From Oscillospiraceae bacterium (lineage in GTDB: Bacteria; Bacillota; Clostridia; Oscillospirales; Oscillospiraceae): DNA of 38,331 nt. Position 1 is the first letter of the stretch. Each line of letters begins with the position of its first letter. Where the stretch lies: the NCBI GenBank assembly GCA_017399325.1, contig JAFQDY010000045.1:1-38331 (forward strand). Direction: 5' to 3'. Position numbers and translations under genes: made by a program. The notes under the pieces were generated by a model. It did not search any database and had not been told where the DNA came from. It was given only the letters and a program-made list of their open reading frames with translations. Shown here one piece after another: positions 28,423 through 35,590 of this stretch.

Positions 28423-29556
28423 ATGAGAAATATGCAAATGATCGTGCCGTGCCTGTTTGGCTTAGAGGGTCTGGCCGGCGACGAACTGAAACGAATGAAT
28501 ATGGAAAATGTCCGGGTGGAAGACCGCAGAGTCCTGTTTACCGGCGACGAAAACGCCCTGGCAAAAGCCAATATCTGCCTGCGGACTGGCGAACGGGTGA
28601 TGGTGGTGCTGGCCCAGTTTCAGGCCAAAAGTTTTGAGGAACTGTTTCAAGGGGTGTTGCACACCAATTTGGAAGATTACATTCCGGGCGACGGCCAGTT
28701 CCCGGTAAAAGGCCACTGCCTGAACAGCCAACTGATGAGCACATCCGACTGTCAGGCCATTATCAAAAAAGCTGCGTCCCGTCGTTTGGGCGAGAAGTAC
28801 GGCGTGTCCTGGCTGCCGGAAACGGGCGTCAAATTCCAACTGCATTTCACCATTTTGAACGACCAAGTAACCCTGTCGCTGGACACTTCCGGCCAAGGCC
28901 TGCACAAGCGGGGTTACCGGGCAGTGGGCAACGATGCGCCTTTGCACGAAACGTTGGCCGCCGGTATGATCCAGTTGACCCGCTATCGGGGCAGAGAATA
29001 TTTCTGGGATCCCTTCTGCGGTTCCGGCACCATTCCCATCGAGGCTGCGCTGATTGCCAAGAACCGGGCGCCGGGTCTGAATCGGCACTTTGCCGCGGAA
29101 GAATATCCCTGGATGCCTGCGTCTTCCTGGGAACTGGCCAAAGAGGAAGCTAAGGACAGGGAATTTAACGGCAAATACCGCATTCTAGGTTCGGACAACG
29201 ATCCGGCCTGCGTGTCGCTGGCATTTGCCAACGCAAGGAAAGCTGGCGTTGCGGACGCGGTGACATTCCAGGACGGCGATGCCACCAAAATGAGCCTGCC
29301 CTGCGATGGGGGCATTCTGGTCTGCAATCCCCCTTACGGCGAGCGGATGATGGAAGTGACCAGCGCTCAAAAACTCTACGGCGCGTTGGGCCGCCATCTG
29401 AAATTTGCCAACGACTGGAAGCAGTTTGTGATCACTTCCGAACCGGAGTTTGAACATTATTTCGGCCGCCGGGCAGACAAAAAACGGAAATTCTACAACG
29501 GCAAGATCAAGTGCGATTACTATATGTTCACCGACAATTCCCGCAGAAAGAAGTGA
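28423..29556 (+). CDS. THUMP-domain class I SAM-dependent RNA methyltransferase (RlmL N-terminal/YpsC-like)
   Basis: The 377-residue protein has an N-terminal THUMP-type RNA-binding domain (about 1-160), the SAM motif DPFCGSGTIPIEAALIA and the catalytic NPPYGER motif of N2-guanine methyltransferases. In Bacillus the YpsC-type protein is predicted to methylate 23S rRNA. ATG follows CTAGGAGGA. Eight bases after queH, so both RNA-modification genes are co-expressed. Confidence 0.92.
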   Translation: MRNMQMIVPCLFGLEGLAGDELKRMNMENVRVEDRRVLFTGDENALAKANICLRTGERVMVVLAQFQAKSFEELFQGVLHTNLEDYIPGDGQFPVKGHCLNSQLMSTSDCQAIIKKAASRRLGEKYGVSWLPETGVKFQLHFTILNDQVTLSLDTSGQGLHKRGYRAVGNDAPLHETLAAGMIQLTRYRGREYFWDPFCGSGTIPIEAALIAKNRAPGLNRHFAAEEYPWMPASSWELAKEEAKDREFNGKYRILGSDNDPACVSLAFANARKAGVADAVTFQDGDATKMSLPCDGGILVCNPPYGERMMEVTSAQKLYGALGRHLKFANDWKQFVITSEPEFEHYFGRRADKKRKFYNGKIKCDYYMFTDNSRRKK

Positions 29557-29560
29557 GAAT

Positions 29561-30496
29561 ATGAAGCATCTGTTCATTATAAATCCCGCCGCCGGTAGCC
29601 GGAATCAGACGGAAACTTACCGGAAGAAAATCGCGGAAGTTTGCGAAAAGCGGGATATTGAATATTCCATTGAAGTGTCCGGCGCCCCCGGCCAATGCCG
29701 GAAAATCGCCAACCGGGCGGCCAAGTCCGGTGAGGAATACCGGATTTATTCCTGCGGCGGCGACGGAACCCTCAACGAAATCGTCTCCGGCGTGGCGGGT
29801 TTCGACAACGTGGCGGTGACTATGTTTTCCGGCGGCAGCGGCAACGATTTTGCCCGGTTATTCTCCCAGCCGGAGGCTTTTCGGGACTTAGAGCGCCTGC
29901 TGGACGCAGAGGAAGCCACCTTCGATCTGATCGCCTGCAACGATGACTACTCGTTGAATATCTGCTCCGTGGGCTTTGATGCCAGGATCGGCACAGATGT
30001 GGCAAATTACAAGAGGATTCCCTTGTTAAGCGGTTTTCGGGCCTATGCGGCATCGGCGCTTGTCAACACCATTCGGGGTGTCAGCGAGCATTACGTGGTG
30101 GAAATAGACGGTCAGCGATTTGACGACCGTTTCACGATGATCTGCGTCTGCAACGGCAGATTTTACGGCGGCGGTTTCAATCCTGTGCCGGAGGCTGACC
30201 CGGCTGACGGGAAACTGGAAGTGCTGCTGGTGAAAAAAGTGTCCCGGCTGGCTGTTGCCCGGCTGATCGGTGTATATAAGGCAGGTCGGTATGCCGAACT
30301 GCCCAATTTGATTCGCCACTATCAGACCGATTCTTTGAAGATCATCTGCGATGGGGAAACACCGGTCAATCTGGACGGCGAACTGCGAATGGCCAAAGAG
30401 GTGGACATTCGTTTGGCAGAGCAAAAGGTGCGATTCTTCTATCCCAGGGGGCTTGTATGGAAGAAAAATCCGGAACGGGAAATGACAACTGTATAA
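29561..30496 (+). CDS. Diacylglycerol kinase-family lipid kinase
   Basis: The 311-residue protein has the DAGK catalytic signatures INPAAGSRN (residues 6-14), the CGGDGTLNEIVSG nucleotide motif and GGSGNDFARLF, plus C-terminal beta-domain elements. Family members phosphorylate diacylglycerol or related lipids (DgkB, YegS, BmrU). ATG at 29561 lies 4 bases after the methyltransferase stop, with AAGTGAGA as a modest ribosome site. Ends at a strong terminator. Confidence 0.9.
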   Translation: MKHLFIINPAAGSRNQTETYRKKIAEVCEKRDIEYSIEVSGAPGQCRKIANRAAKSGEEYRIYSCGGDGTLNEIVSGVAGFDNVAVTMFSGGSGNDFARLFSQPEAFRDLERLLDAEEATFDLIACNDDYSLNICSVGFDARIGTDVANYKRIPLLSGFRAYAASALVNTIRGVSEHYVVEIDGQRFDDRFTMICVCNGRFYGGGFNPVPEADPADGKLEVLLVKKVSRLAVARLIGVYKAGRYAELPNLIRHYQTDSLKIICDGETPVNLDGELRMAKEVDIRLAEQKVRFFYPRGLVWKKNPEREMTTV

Positions 30497-30502
30497 CGAA
30501 TG

Positions 30503-30538
30503 ACCGGGCGTGTTCCTGCTGGAATACGCCCGGTTTTT
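30503..30538 (+). terminator. Terminator of the queH operon
   Basis: ACCGGGCGTGTTCC-TGCT-GGAATACGCCCGGT then TTTTT; one mismatch in a 14-bp stem. Confidence 0.88.
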
Positions 30539-30584
30539 GTTGCTTTTTCATCCATATGGCAAAAATTTACAAAAATATTGTTTT

Positions 30585-30600
30585 GTACTTGTGCAAGTAC
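30585..30600 (+). promoter_or_regulatory. Palindrome A upstream of the three-gene cassette promoter
   Basis: GTACTT-GTGC-AAGTAC, extended by one outer T/A pair. Ends 30 bases before the -35. Arms identical to palindrome B. Confidence 0.65.
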
Positions 30601-30630
30601 ACAAATGCAAAGAAACCTGCGGGTTTTCCC

Positions 30631-30659
30631 TTGACAAGCAGGGTCGTAAGGACTAATAT
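30631..30659 (+). promoter_or_regulatory. Promoter of the three-gene cassette
   Basis: TTGACA (30631-30636), 17 bases, TAATAT (30654-30659). Transcription would start near 30666, immediately before palindrome B. Confidence 0.65.
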
Positions 30660-30670
30660 TGGGTCAGAAA

Positions 30671-30686
30671 GTACTTGAAAAAGTAC
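30671..30686 (+). promoter_or_regulatory. Palindrome B at the cassette transcription start
   Basis: GTACTT-GAAA-AAGTAC. Centre is 86 bases from the centre of palindrome A. Position just downstream of the start suits a repressor site or looping pair. Confidence 0.65.
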
Positions 30687-30702
30687 ATATGGAGGTGAGC
30701 GC

Positions 30703-30888
30703 GTGTATTTGCCATATAAAAGACCGCCCTGTCGTCCGGTTCGGAAAGGGTTGCGACTGATGTTCTGGGATGCCCAGGGGGAACTGCCTGCATTTTGGTG
30801 TGTTCGGTGCGGGGCAGAGGTTTTTCGGCAAAACACCGATCTGTGTTTTCGTTGTCAGAAGGAGGAGAACATATGCATACAAGAATAA
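30703..30888 (+). CDS. Small zinc-ribbon-like protein (61 residues)
   Basis: Basic N terminus (MYLPYKRPPCRPVRKGLRLMFWDAQG is split by one Cys) followed by a four-cysteine ribbon, CVRC and CFRC, 15-16 residues apart. Starts with GTG 6 bases after GGAGGTGAG. First gene of a tightly overlapping trio; its end overlaps the next gene by 16 bases. Likely a metal-binding nucleic-acid or protein contact module; function unknown. Confidence 0.75.
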   Translation: MYLPYKRPPCRPVRKGLRLMFWDAQGELPAFWCVRCGAEVFRQNTDLCFRCQKEENICIQE

Positions 30889-31043
30889 GTCCCTGTGAGG
30901 GCTGCACAAGAGTGGCCGAACCCAAGGCCTGTGAGAATAAACAATGCAAAGTCTGGAAGGCCTGGTTTTTCCGCCGATGGGGAGAGATCCACGGTTATTG
31001 GCGGCAGCATACAAAGCCGAAAGCCGGTGAGGTAAGATCATGA
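30873..31043 (+). CDS. Small cysteine-containing phage-type protein (56 residues)
   Basis: Begins MHTRISPCEGCTRVAEPKACENKQCKVWKAWFF-type, with C-x2-C...C-x4-C spacing and then a Trp/Arg-rich region (FRRWGEIHGYWRQ). Strong GGAGGAG ribosome site inside the previous gene. Very similar short proteins are often found in clostridial prophage-like cassettes (from memory). Stop overlaps the next start as ATGA. Confidence 0.72.
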   Translation: MHTRISPCEGCTRVAEPKACENKQCKVWKAWFFRRWGEIHGYWRQHTKPKAGEVRS

Positions 31044-31477
31044 TATGGAAAGAGGCGGCAATGGACAAGTTGCGCCGGTACGAGGCTATGCGGCAGGCCC
31101 TGCGCAACATTCCGGAAGAGATCGACCGGCTGAAAGAGGAGATCGACACCATTCGGGGCGCAGACCCGTCGCGGATCGCCGTAAGAGGTTGCGGCAGTCG
31201 CCGGGAAGATGCGCTGATCGACAATCTGGTGCAGCAGCAGGAGTTGGCGTGGACACTCAAGCGGGTCAAGCGCTGGCTTCTGGTGGCTGACCGGGGACTT
31301 TCGGCATTACTGCCCGACGAGAAACTGGTTTTGCAGCGGCTGTACTTACACCCGGAAAAGGGCGCGATGGAACGGCTTTGCAGCGAATTGGGGGTGGAGC
31401 AATCCTCTGTTTACCGAAAGCGGGATCAGGCCCTCTGCCGGTTTACCACGGCCCTTTACGGCTTTTGTGAAGCATAA
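31040..31477 (+). CDS. Sigma-70 region 4-like phage-type transcription regulator
   Basis: The 145-residue protein has an N-terminal coiled coil (MRQALRNIPEEIDRLKEEIDTI) and a C-terminal HTH with the sigma region 4 pattern (LPDEKLVLQRLYLHPEKGAMERLCSELGVEQSSVYRKRDQALCRF). It resembles ArpU/RinA-type late regulators of phages. ATG at 31040 overlaps the preceding stop (ATGA); an in-frame ATG at 31061 with AGAGG is a second candidate. No phage structural, integrase or lysis genes are near. Ends at a strong terminator. Confidence 0.78.
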   Translation: MIWKEAAMDKLRRYEAMRQALRNIPEEIDRLKEEIDTIRGADPSRIAVRGCGSRREDALIDNLVQQQELAWTLKRVKRWLLVADRGLSALLPDEKLVLQRLYLHPEKGAMERLCSELGVEQSSVYRKRDQALCRFTTALYGFCEA

Positions 31478-31479
31478 AG

Positions 31480-31509
31480 AAACGGACAGGATTTTCCTGT
31501 CCGTTTTTC
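31480..31509. terminator. Bidirectional terminator between the cassette and the ROK-like kinase
   Basis: AAACGGACAGG-ATTTT-CCTGTCCGTTT then TTCTT; perfect 11-bp stem. Confidence 0.88.
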
Positions 31510-32877
31510 TTATAATTTGGGCAAACTGGCGGCGGCCACCGACTGACCCACCCGGCGGGAATTTTCGTCTGGGATATGCAAGGTGATCTGCTTTGCCAGT
31601 TGGGGGAATTCGCTGTCAAGGACTTTTTGGGCGTTTTCCAGCAAGATACTGCCGCCCTCTCCGGAAGTGACCCGCCCCATGATCAGCACATGTTTGATGT
31701 GATAAAACTCTGCATAGAAGGCGATGGCGTAGCCAAAATAGATGCCGATGGTTTCAAAAATGGCTTTGGCCCGGTTATCCCCTTGGGACATCAGGTTTTG
31801 GACGACTTTCAGTTTTTCCGCGGGAGAGAGGGTTTCGTCCAGTTCGATTCCCGCAAAAGGCGCTAACTTGATCACGCCGTCTTGAGAAAAATACTTCACG
31901 CCGCAGCCCCGATCGCCGGACCACTCATCTGCCATCGCATCCGGGTTTCCGTCCACCGGCACGAAGGCCAGCTCGTTGAGCCAGCCGGTGATATTGCCGT
32001 CGGTATCCACATAGCCACCGGCCTCCGAAGTGCCCATAGCAATGCCCAGAACGCCGGTGTCGTCCAGGTCCATTGCGCCGGCAAGGGCGGTCACATCGCC
32101 GTCGTTGGCAACTTCGATGGGAATGTTCTCGCCGATCTCCTTAGCCACATCCAGATACATATTTCTGACTTTTTTGCTGAAATCATCATCGCTGACTTTC
32201 AAGAATAAAGACGCCGCCATAATTCGGTTGTCCACATACACGCCGGCGCTGGATACGCCGATGGCATCCACCCGGGGCATATGGGATGCGGCGGTCTTCA
32301 TAGCGCTTAAAATGCCCTGATAGTGGTAATCGGGGTCGGAATTTGTCTTGGGAAACCAGACAACTTCCTCGGAATAGACGCTTTTTCCGTCCATAACCGC
32401 GCTGACTTTCCGGTCAGAACCGCCGGCGTCAAAACCGATGCGGCAGCCGTCCAAGTGCCGACCGATGGGTGCGGCAGAAGATACATCTACGGGCGCGTCT
32501 TCTAAAGAGCAGGTAAGAACTTCAAATGTTTCTTCGTAGACCCGCTCCATAAACCGCACATCAAAATCCCGCAGGCCGCCATAGGTGTAGGCCGCTTTGA
32601 TCTTGCTGCCCAGAAGTTCGCTGCCGGCGATGATGATCTGATAGCCGCCGGCCACCCACAAAAGGGCTTTGGTCATACGCTCAACAAAGCGGAAATTTTC
32701 TTCGTCGTGGCCTGCACCGTCCGGGAATACCCGGGTCTTATAGGTGGCGGTGCAGCCTTTGTTTCTGCGGACGGCAATGACGATGTCCTGCCCGTTTTCT
32801 TCCGTCTGCCGGCGCATTTGGCGGCAAAGCAGCGAAAGAGGCGCAAAGCCTTTATCCAGTTCAGGTGTTATTTTCAT
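31510..32877 (-). CDS. ROK-like sugar kinase with a long N-terminal extension
   Basis: The 455-residue protein has an actin-like ATPase kinase core from ~146: phosphate-1 GFDAGGSDRKVSAV, GVSSAGVYVD, EVANDGDVTALAG (catalytic Asp) and the LGIAMGTSEAGG phosphate-2 motif. The first ~145 residues are extra. The ROK zinc motif (CxCGxxGC) and the GElGH block are not seen; an ELAFVPVD segment takes their place. It overlaps nagA by 17 bases, so an amino-sugar or glucose-type substrate is likely (inference). GGAGG is 11 bases upstream of the ATG. Confidence 0.83.
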   Translation of the reverse strand: MKITPELDKGFAPLSLLCRQMRRQTEENGQDIVIAVRRNKGCTATYKTRVFPDGAGHDEENFRFVERMTKALLWVAGGYQIIIAGSELLGSKIKAAYTYGGLRDFDVRFMERVYEETFEVLTCSLEDAPVDVSSAAPIGRHLDGCRIGFDAGGSDRKVSAVMDGKSVYSEEVVWFPKTNSDPDYHYQGILSAMKTAASHMPRVDAIGVSSAGVYVDNRIMAASLFLKVSDDDFSKKVRNMYLDVAKEIGENIPIEVANDGDVTALAGAMDLDDTGVLGIAMGTSEAGGYVDTDGNITGWLNELAFVPVDGNPDAMADEWSGDRGCGVKYFSQDGVIKLAPFAGIELDETLSPAEKLKVVQNLMSQGDNRAKAIFETIGIYFGYAIAFYAEFYHIKHVLIMGRVTSGEGGSILLENAQKVLDSEFPQLAKQITLHIPDENSRRVGQSVAAASLPKL

Positions 32878-34009
32878 ATTGGATCACACCTCCAATAATG
32901 GTTTTCCGCACCCGGAAAGTTTCATCGCAGATGATGATGTCTGCGTCTTTTCCCCGGTCCAGCGAACCTTTTTTGTCAGCCATCCCAATGGCGGCAGCAG
33001 GATTCAAAGAGGCGCAGTTGACACATTCGTGCAGAGGAATGGAAGAATTGGTATACACATTCCAAACGCCTTTGTTCAGGGGCAAAACGCTTCCCGCAAC
33101 GGTGCCGTCTTCCAAACGGCAGACGATGTCGTTATAGATGATTTTTGCGCCGCCCAAAGTGTATTCCCCGAAGGGCAGACCGCCGGCGGGCAGACAGTCG
33201 GTGATGAGGCAGAGTTTTCTGCCTTTGACTTTCCACAAAATGTCGTAAAGGGCGGTTGATACATGGAATGTGTCCGCGATCAGTTCGCAGGTCACATCGC
33301 TTTTCAGCGCCGCGCCCACGACCCCCGGCGCCCGATGGGCAAGGGGCGTCATAGCGTTGAACAGGTGGGTGGCGTGACGGACACCGGCTTCGGTGCTTTT
33401 GATCGCTGTTTCGTAATCGGCCGAGGTGTGTCCCATAGATACCACCACATCTGTCTTTTTCGCAATTTCCCGGATGGCGGCAAAATCTTCTGTGTCCTGC
33501 TCCGGCGCGAGGGTGATGATCTTAATGATGTCCGCATATTCTTTTACGAAATCCGCGTCGGGTTTCAGAATGTGGGCGGGATCTTGCGCGCCTTTTTTTG
33601 CTTCGCTGATAAAAGGGCCTTCCGCATGGCAACCCAAAATGGCGCTGCCGTTCCATTGTTTGCTTTCCTCTTTCAAAGACTGCAAAACCGCCAAGGCTTT
33701 TTTGATCACGGCCATATCCACCGTCATGGTGGTGGGAAGGTAGCCGGTCACACCGTTTGCCAAAAGGCCTTTGGAAATGGCGCGGATGCTTTCTTCACTG
33801 CCGTCGCACACATCTTTGCCCAGGTAGCCGTGAATGTGCAGATCGATCAGACCCGGGGCAACATAGCCGCCCTTGGCGTCAATGATATGGGCATCTGCCG
33901 GCACATCCGATTCCGGAACGATGCCTCGAATCACCCGGTCAAAGAGCAAGGCATAGCCGCTTTGAATGCCATCTTTCAGTATGATCTTGCCGCCGGTGAT
34001 TGCGTGCAT
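32861..34009 (-). CDS. nagA: N-acetylglucosamine-6-phosphate deacetylase
   Basis: Removes acetate from GlcNAc-6-P, in amino-sugar use and wall recycling. The 382-residue amidohydrolase has DLHIHGYLGKD, HAEGPFI (metal Glu), GHTSADY, HATHLFNAM, TFHVS and LITDCLPAGG. Length and motifs are typical. AAAGGGGGCAGG precedes the ATG. Coupled to the downstream kinase by overlap. nagB is not in the window. Confidence 0.95.
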   Translation of the reverse strand: MHAITGGKIILKDGIQSGYALLFDRVIRGIVPESDVPADAHIIDAKGGYVAPGLIDLHIHGYLGKDVCDGSEESIRAISKGLLANGVTGYLPTTMTVDMAVIKKALAVLQSLKEESKQWNGSAILGCHAEGPFISEAKKGAQDPAHILKPDADFVKEYADIIKIITLAPEQDTEDFAAIREIAKKTDVVVSMGHTSADYETAIKSTEAGVRHATHLFNAMTPLAHRAPGVVGAALKSDVTCELIADTFHVSTALYDILWKVKGRKLCLITDCLPAGGLPFGEYTLGGAKIIYNDIVCRLEDGTVAGSVLPLNKGVWNVYTNSSIPLHECVNCASLNPAAAIGMADKKGSLDRGKDADIIICDETFRVRKTIIGGVIQYENNT

Positions 34010-34050
34010 TTGCCTGCCCCCTTTGTGAAATGATCGGTGTGGTTACCATT

Positions 34051-34079
34051 GTTTTAACACAACCAAAATGCGTTTGCAA
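34051..34079 (-). promoter_or_regulatory. Promoter of nagA-kinase
   Basis: Minus strand TTGCAA (34074-34079), 17 bases, TAAAAC (34051-34056). Confidence 0.5.
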
Positions 34080-34142
34080 CGTATTTTGAAAAAAATTTTA
34101 TTTTGTCCACGATTTGTGCTGAATTGTCGAAAAAGGCAGCAA

Positions 34143-34168
34143 AAAGCGGCATTAAAAGATGCCGCTTT
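34143..34168 (-). terminator. Terminator after the MFS gene
   Basis: Minus strand AAAGCGGCAT-N6-ATGCCGCTTT then TT; clean 10-bp stem. Confidence 0.85.
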
Positions 34169-34170
34169 CT

Positions 34171-35421
34171 TTATGATATGGCTGCTTTTTGTTTGTCCGC
34201 CAGGCGGTACATCAGAAGATACCCGCCCATCAACAGGATAGTTACGCCTGCTGCAACAAAGAACACGGGATTGTAAGTGCCAATTCTGTCGTAAATGGCG
34301 TTGGAGATGGGACTTGCCACAATAGAAGCAGCCGATGCCATAGACAGGAAAATGCCCGTATACTGGGCCTGGGCCTGGTAACCGAACAGAGATACGGCCA
34401 GCAGGGGAATCACAACCGTCAGAATGGGCAGCGCCAAAGAATAGATGATGATGGCGATGATGGCAGAGGTCATACCGCCCACGGTTGCCAGTAAAATAAG
34501 ACCGGCAATATTAAAGACCATACAAATCAGCGCTACTTTTCTTGCGCCGATGGCATCGCACAGGAAACCTGCCAGAATTTTGGAGCCGGTCAGACACAGC
34601 AGCAAAAGGCTTTGCATACTGCTGGCTTGGGTGGGGGAAAGCCCTCTGTCCTGCAAATGGGGAACTACAACAAAGAAGGCCAGCCAGGGCAAAACGCAAC
34701 TGAGAAATGTGCCGACAATCATCATATAAAATGCCGGAGTCCGGACCAACTGCTTCATGTGAAGTCCGGCCCAATGGTCATCGTGTTCCCGCTTTTTGTG
34801 GGCCACCTGCTCGCCGTAGCCGTAAGGCTGAAGTTTCATATCTGTCGGATGCTTGCGGATAAATACCATAACCAGCGCGCAGCATAAGACAAGCAACACC
34901 GCAGCCAGATAATAGGATGTGTGGTAGGAATACCGCTGAATCAACGCAGACTGGAAAATGCACACAATGCTGCCACCGATACCGGAGGCTGAAGAAACAG
35001 TTCCGAAAACCGCACCCTTGTGCTTATGAAACCAACTGCTGACGATTCTGGTGGCAATGGCATCGCCGCAGAAGCCGTTGGTCATACCCCAGAGCGCATA
35101 TCCAAAAAAGAAGAGGGGGTAAGTATCTGCCGTGCCCATCAGGAATGCGGATGTGGCACCGATCAAAAGGAAAACGGACATCAGACTGCGGCAGCCGTAA
35201 CGGGAGATCAGCGTGCCGGAAAACATTGTGGAAAACATTGCCACAACAGAACTGGCGCTGCCGGCCAGAGCGAACTGGGCGCGGGTGATCTGCAGCGCTT
35301 CCGTTACGGGAATCAGGTGCAGACCGGACAGATTGTTGCCGATGCCGCCGCGCATGCCCGCCATCAGAAAAAGGGTTGCCGCAATAATCCAATGGTAATG
35401 TTTTCTGATGTACTTTATCAC
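34171..35421 (-). CDS. MFS transporter (OFA/oxalate-formate or monocarboxylate-like)
   Basis: The 416-residue protein has 12 membrane segments, a first-helix MAGMRGGIGNNLSGLHLIPVTEAL block, the MFS loop motif around SRYGCRSL and a long central loop (HPTDMKLQPYGYGEQVAHKKREHDDHWAGLHMKQLVRTPAFY) typical of the OFA/MCT branch. Substrate unknown. GTG start at 35419-35421 is used since GGAGG lies 9 bases upstream and no good ATG is in frame. Confidence 0.85.
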   Translation of the reverse strand: MIKYIRKHYHWIIAATLFLMAGMRGGIGNNLSGLHLIPVTEALQITRAQFALAGSASSVVAMFSTMFSGTLISRYGCRSLMSVFLLIGATSAFLMGTADTYPLFFFGYALWGMTNGFCGDAIATRIVSSWFHKHKGAVFGTVSSASGIGGSIVCIFQSALIQRYSYHTSYYLAAVLLVLCCALVMVFIRKHPTDMKLQPYGYGEQVAHKKREHDDHWAGLHMKQLVRTPAFYMMIVGTFLSCVLPWLAFFVVVPHLQDRGLSPTQASSMQSLLLLCLTGSKILAGFLCDAIGARKVALICMVFNIAGLILLATVGGMTSAIIAIIIYSLALPILTVVIPLLAVSLFGYQAQAQYTGIFLSMASAASIVASPISNAIYDRIGTYNPVFFVAAGVTILLMGGYLLMYRLADKQKAAIS

Positions 35422-35454
35422 AGACCGTCGCCTCCGTTCATATTCCTCGCCCTT

Positions 35455-35482
35455 ATCATATCCCAAACCTGCAATTTGTCAA
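35455..35482 (-). promoter_or_regulatory. Promoter of the MFS gene
   Basis: Minus strand TTGACA (35477-35482), 16 bases, TATGAT (35455-35460). Confidence 0.75.
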
Positions 35483-35520
35483 TGCACATTTTGGCTTTCT
35501 TAAAAATTTTATCGTATTCT

Positions 35521-35549
35521 AAGGACAAATGGAAAAATTTGTGCTACAA
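35521..35549 (+). promoter_or_regulatory. Possible promoter of the Na/Pi transporter gene
   Basis: AGGACA, 17 bases, TACAAT ending near 35549 within a very A+T-rich leader. Weak -35. Confidence 0.4.
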
Positions 35550-35590
35550 TAAAAATACGCTTCATACAGAAAAAGATTTTGAAGGGTCGA

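Noticed and set aside
30585..30686. SOS (LexA) boxes upstream of the phage-like cassette
   Set aside because: The Firmicute box is GAAC-N4-GTTC; here the arms are GTACTT/AAGTAC. Some similarity to the cyanobacterial LexA site is not enough.
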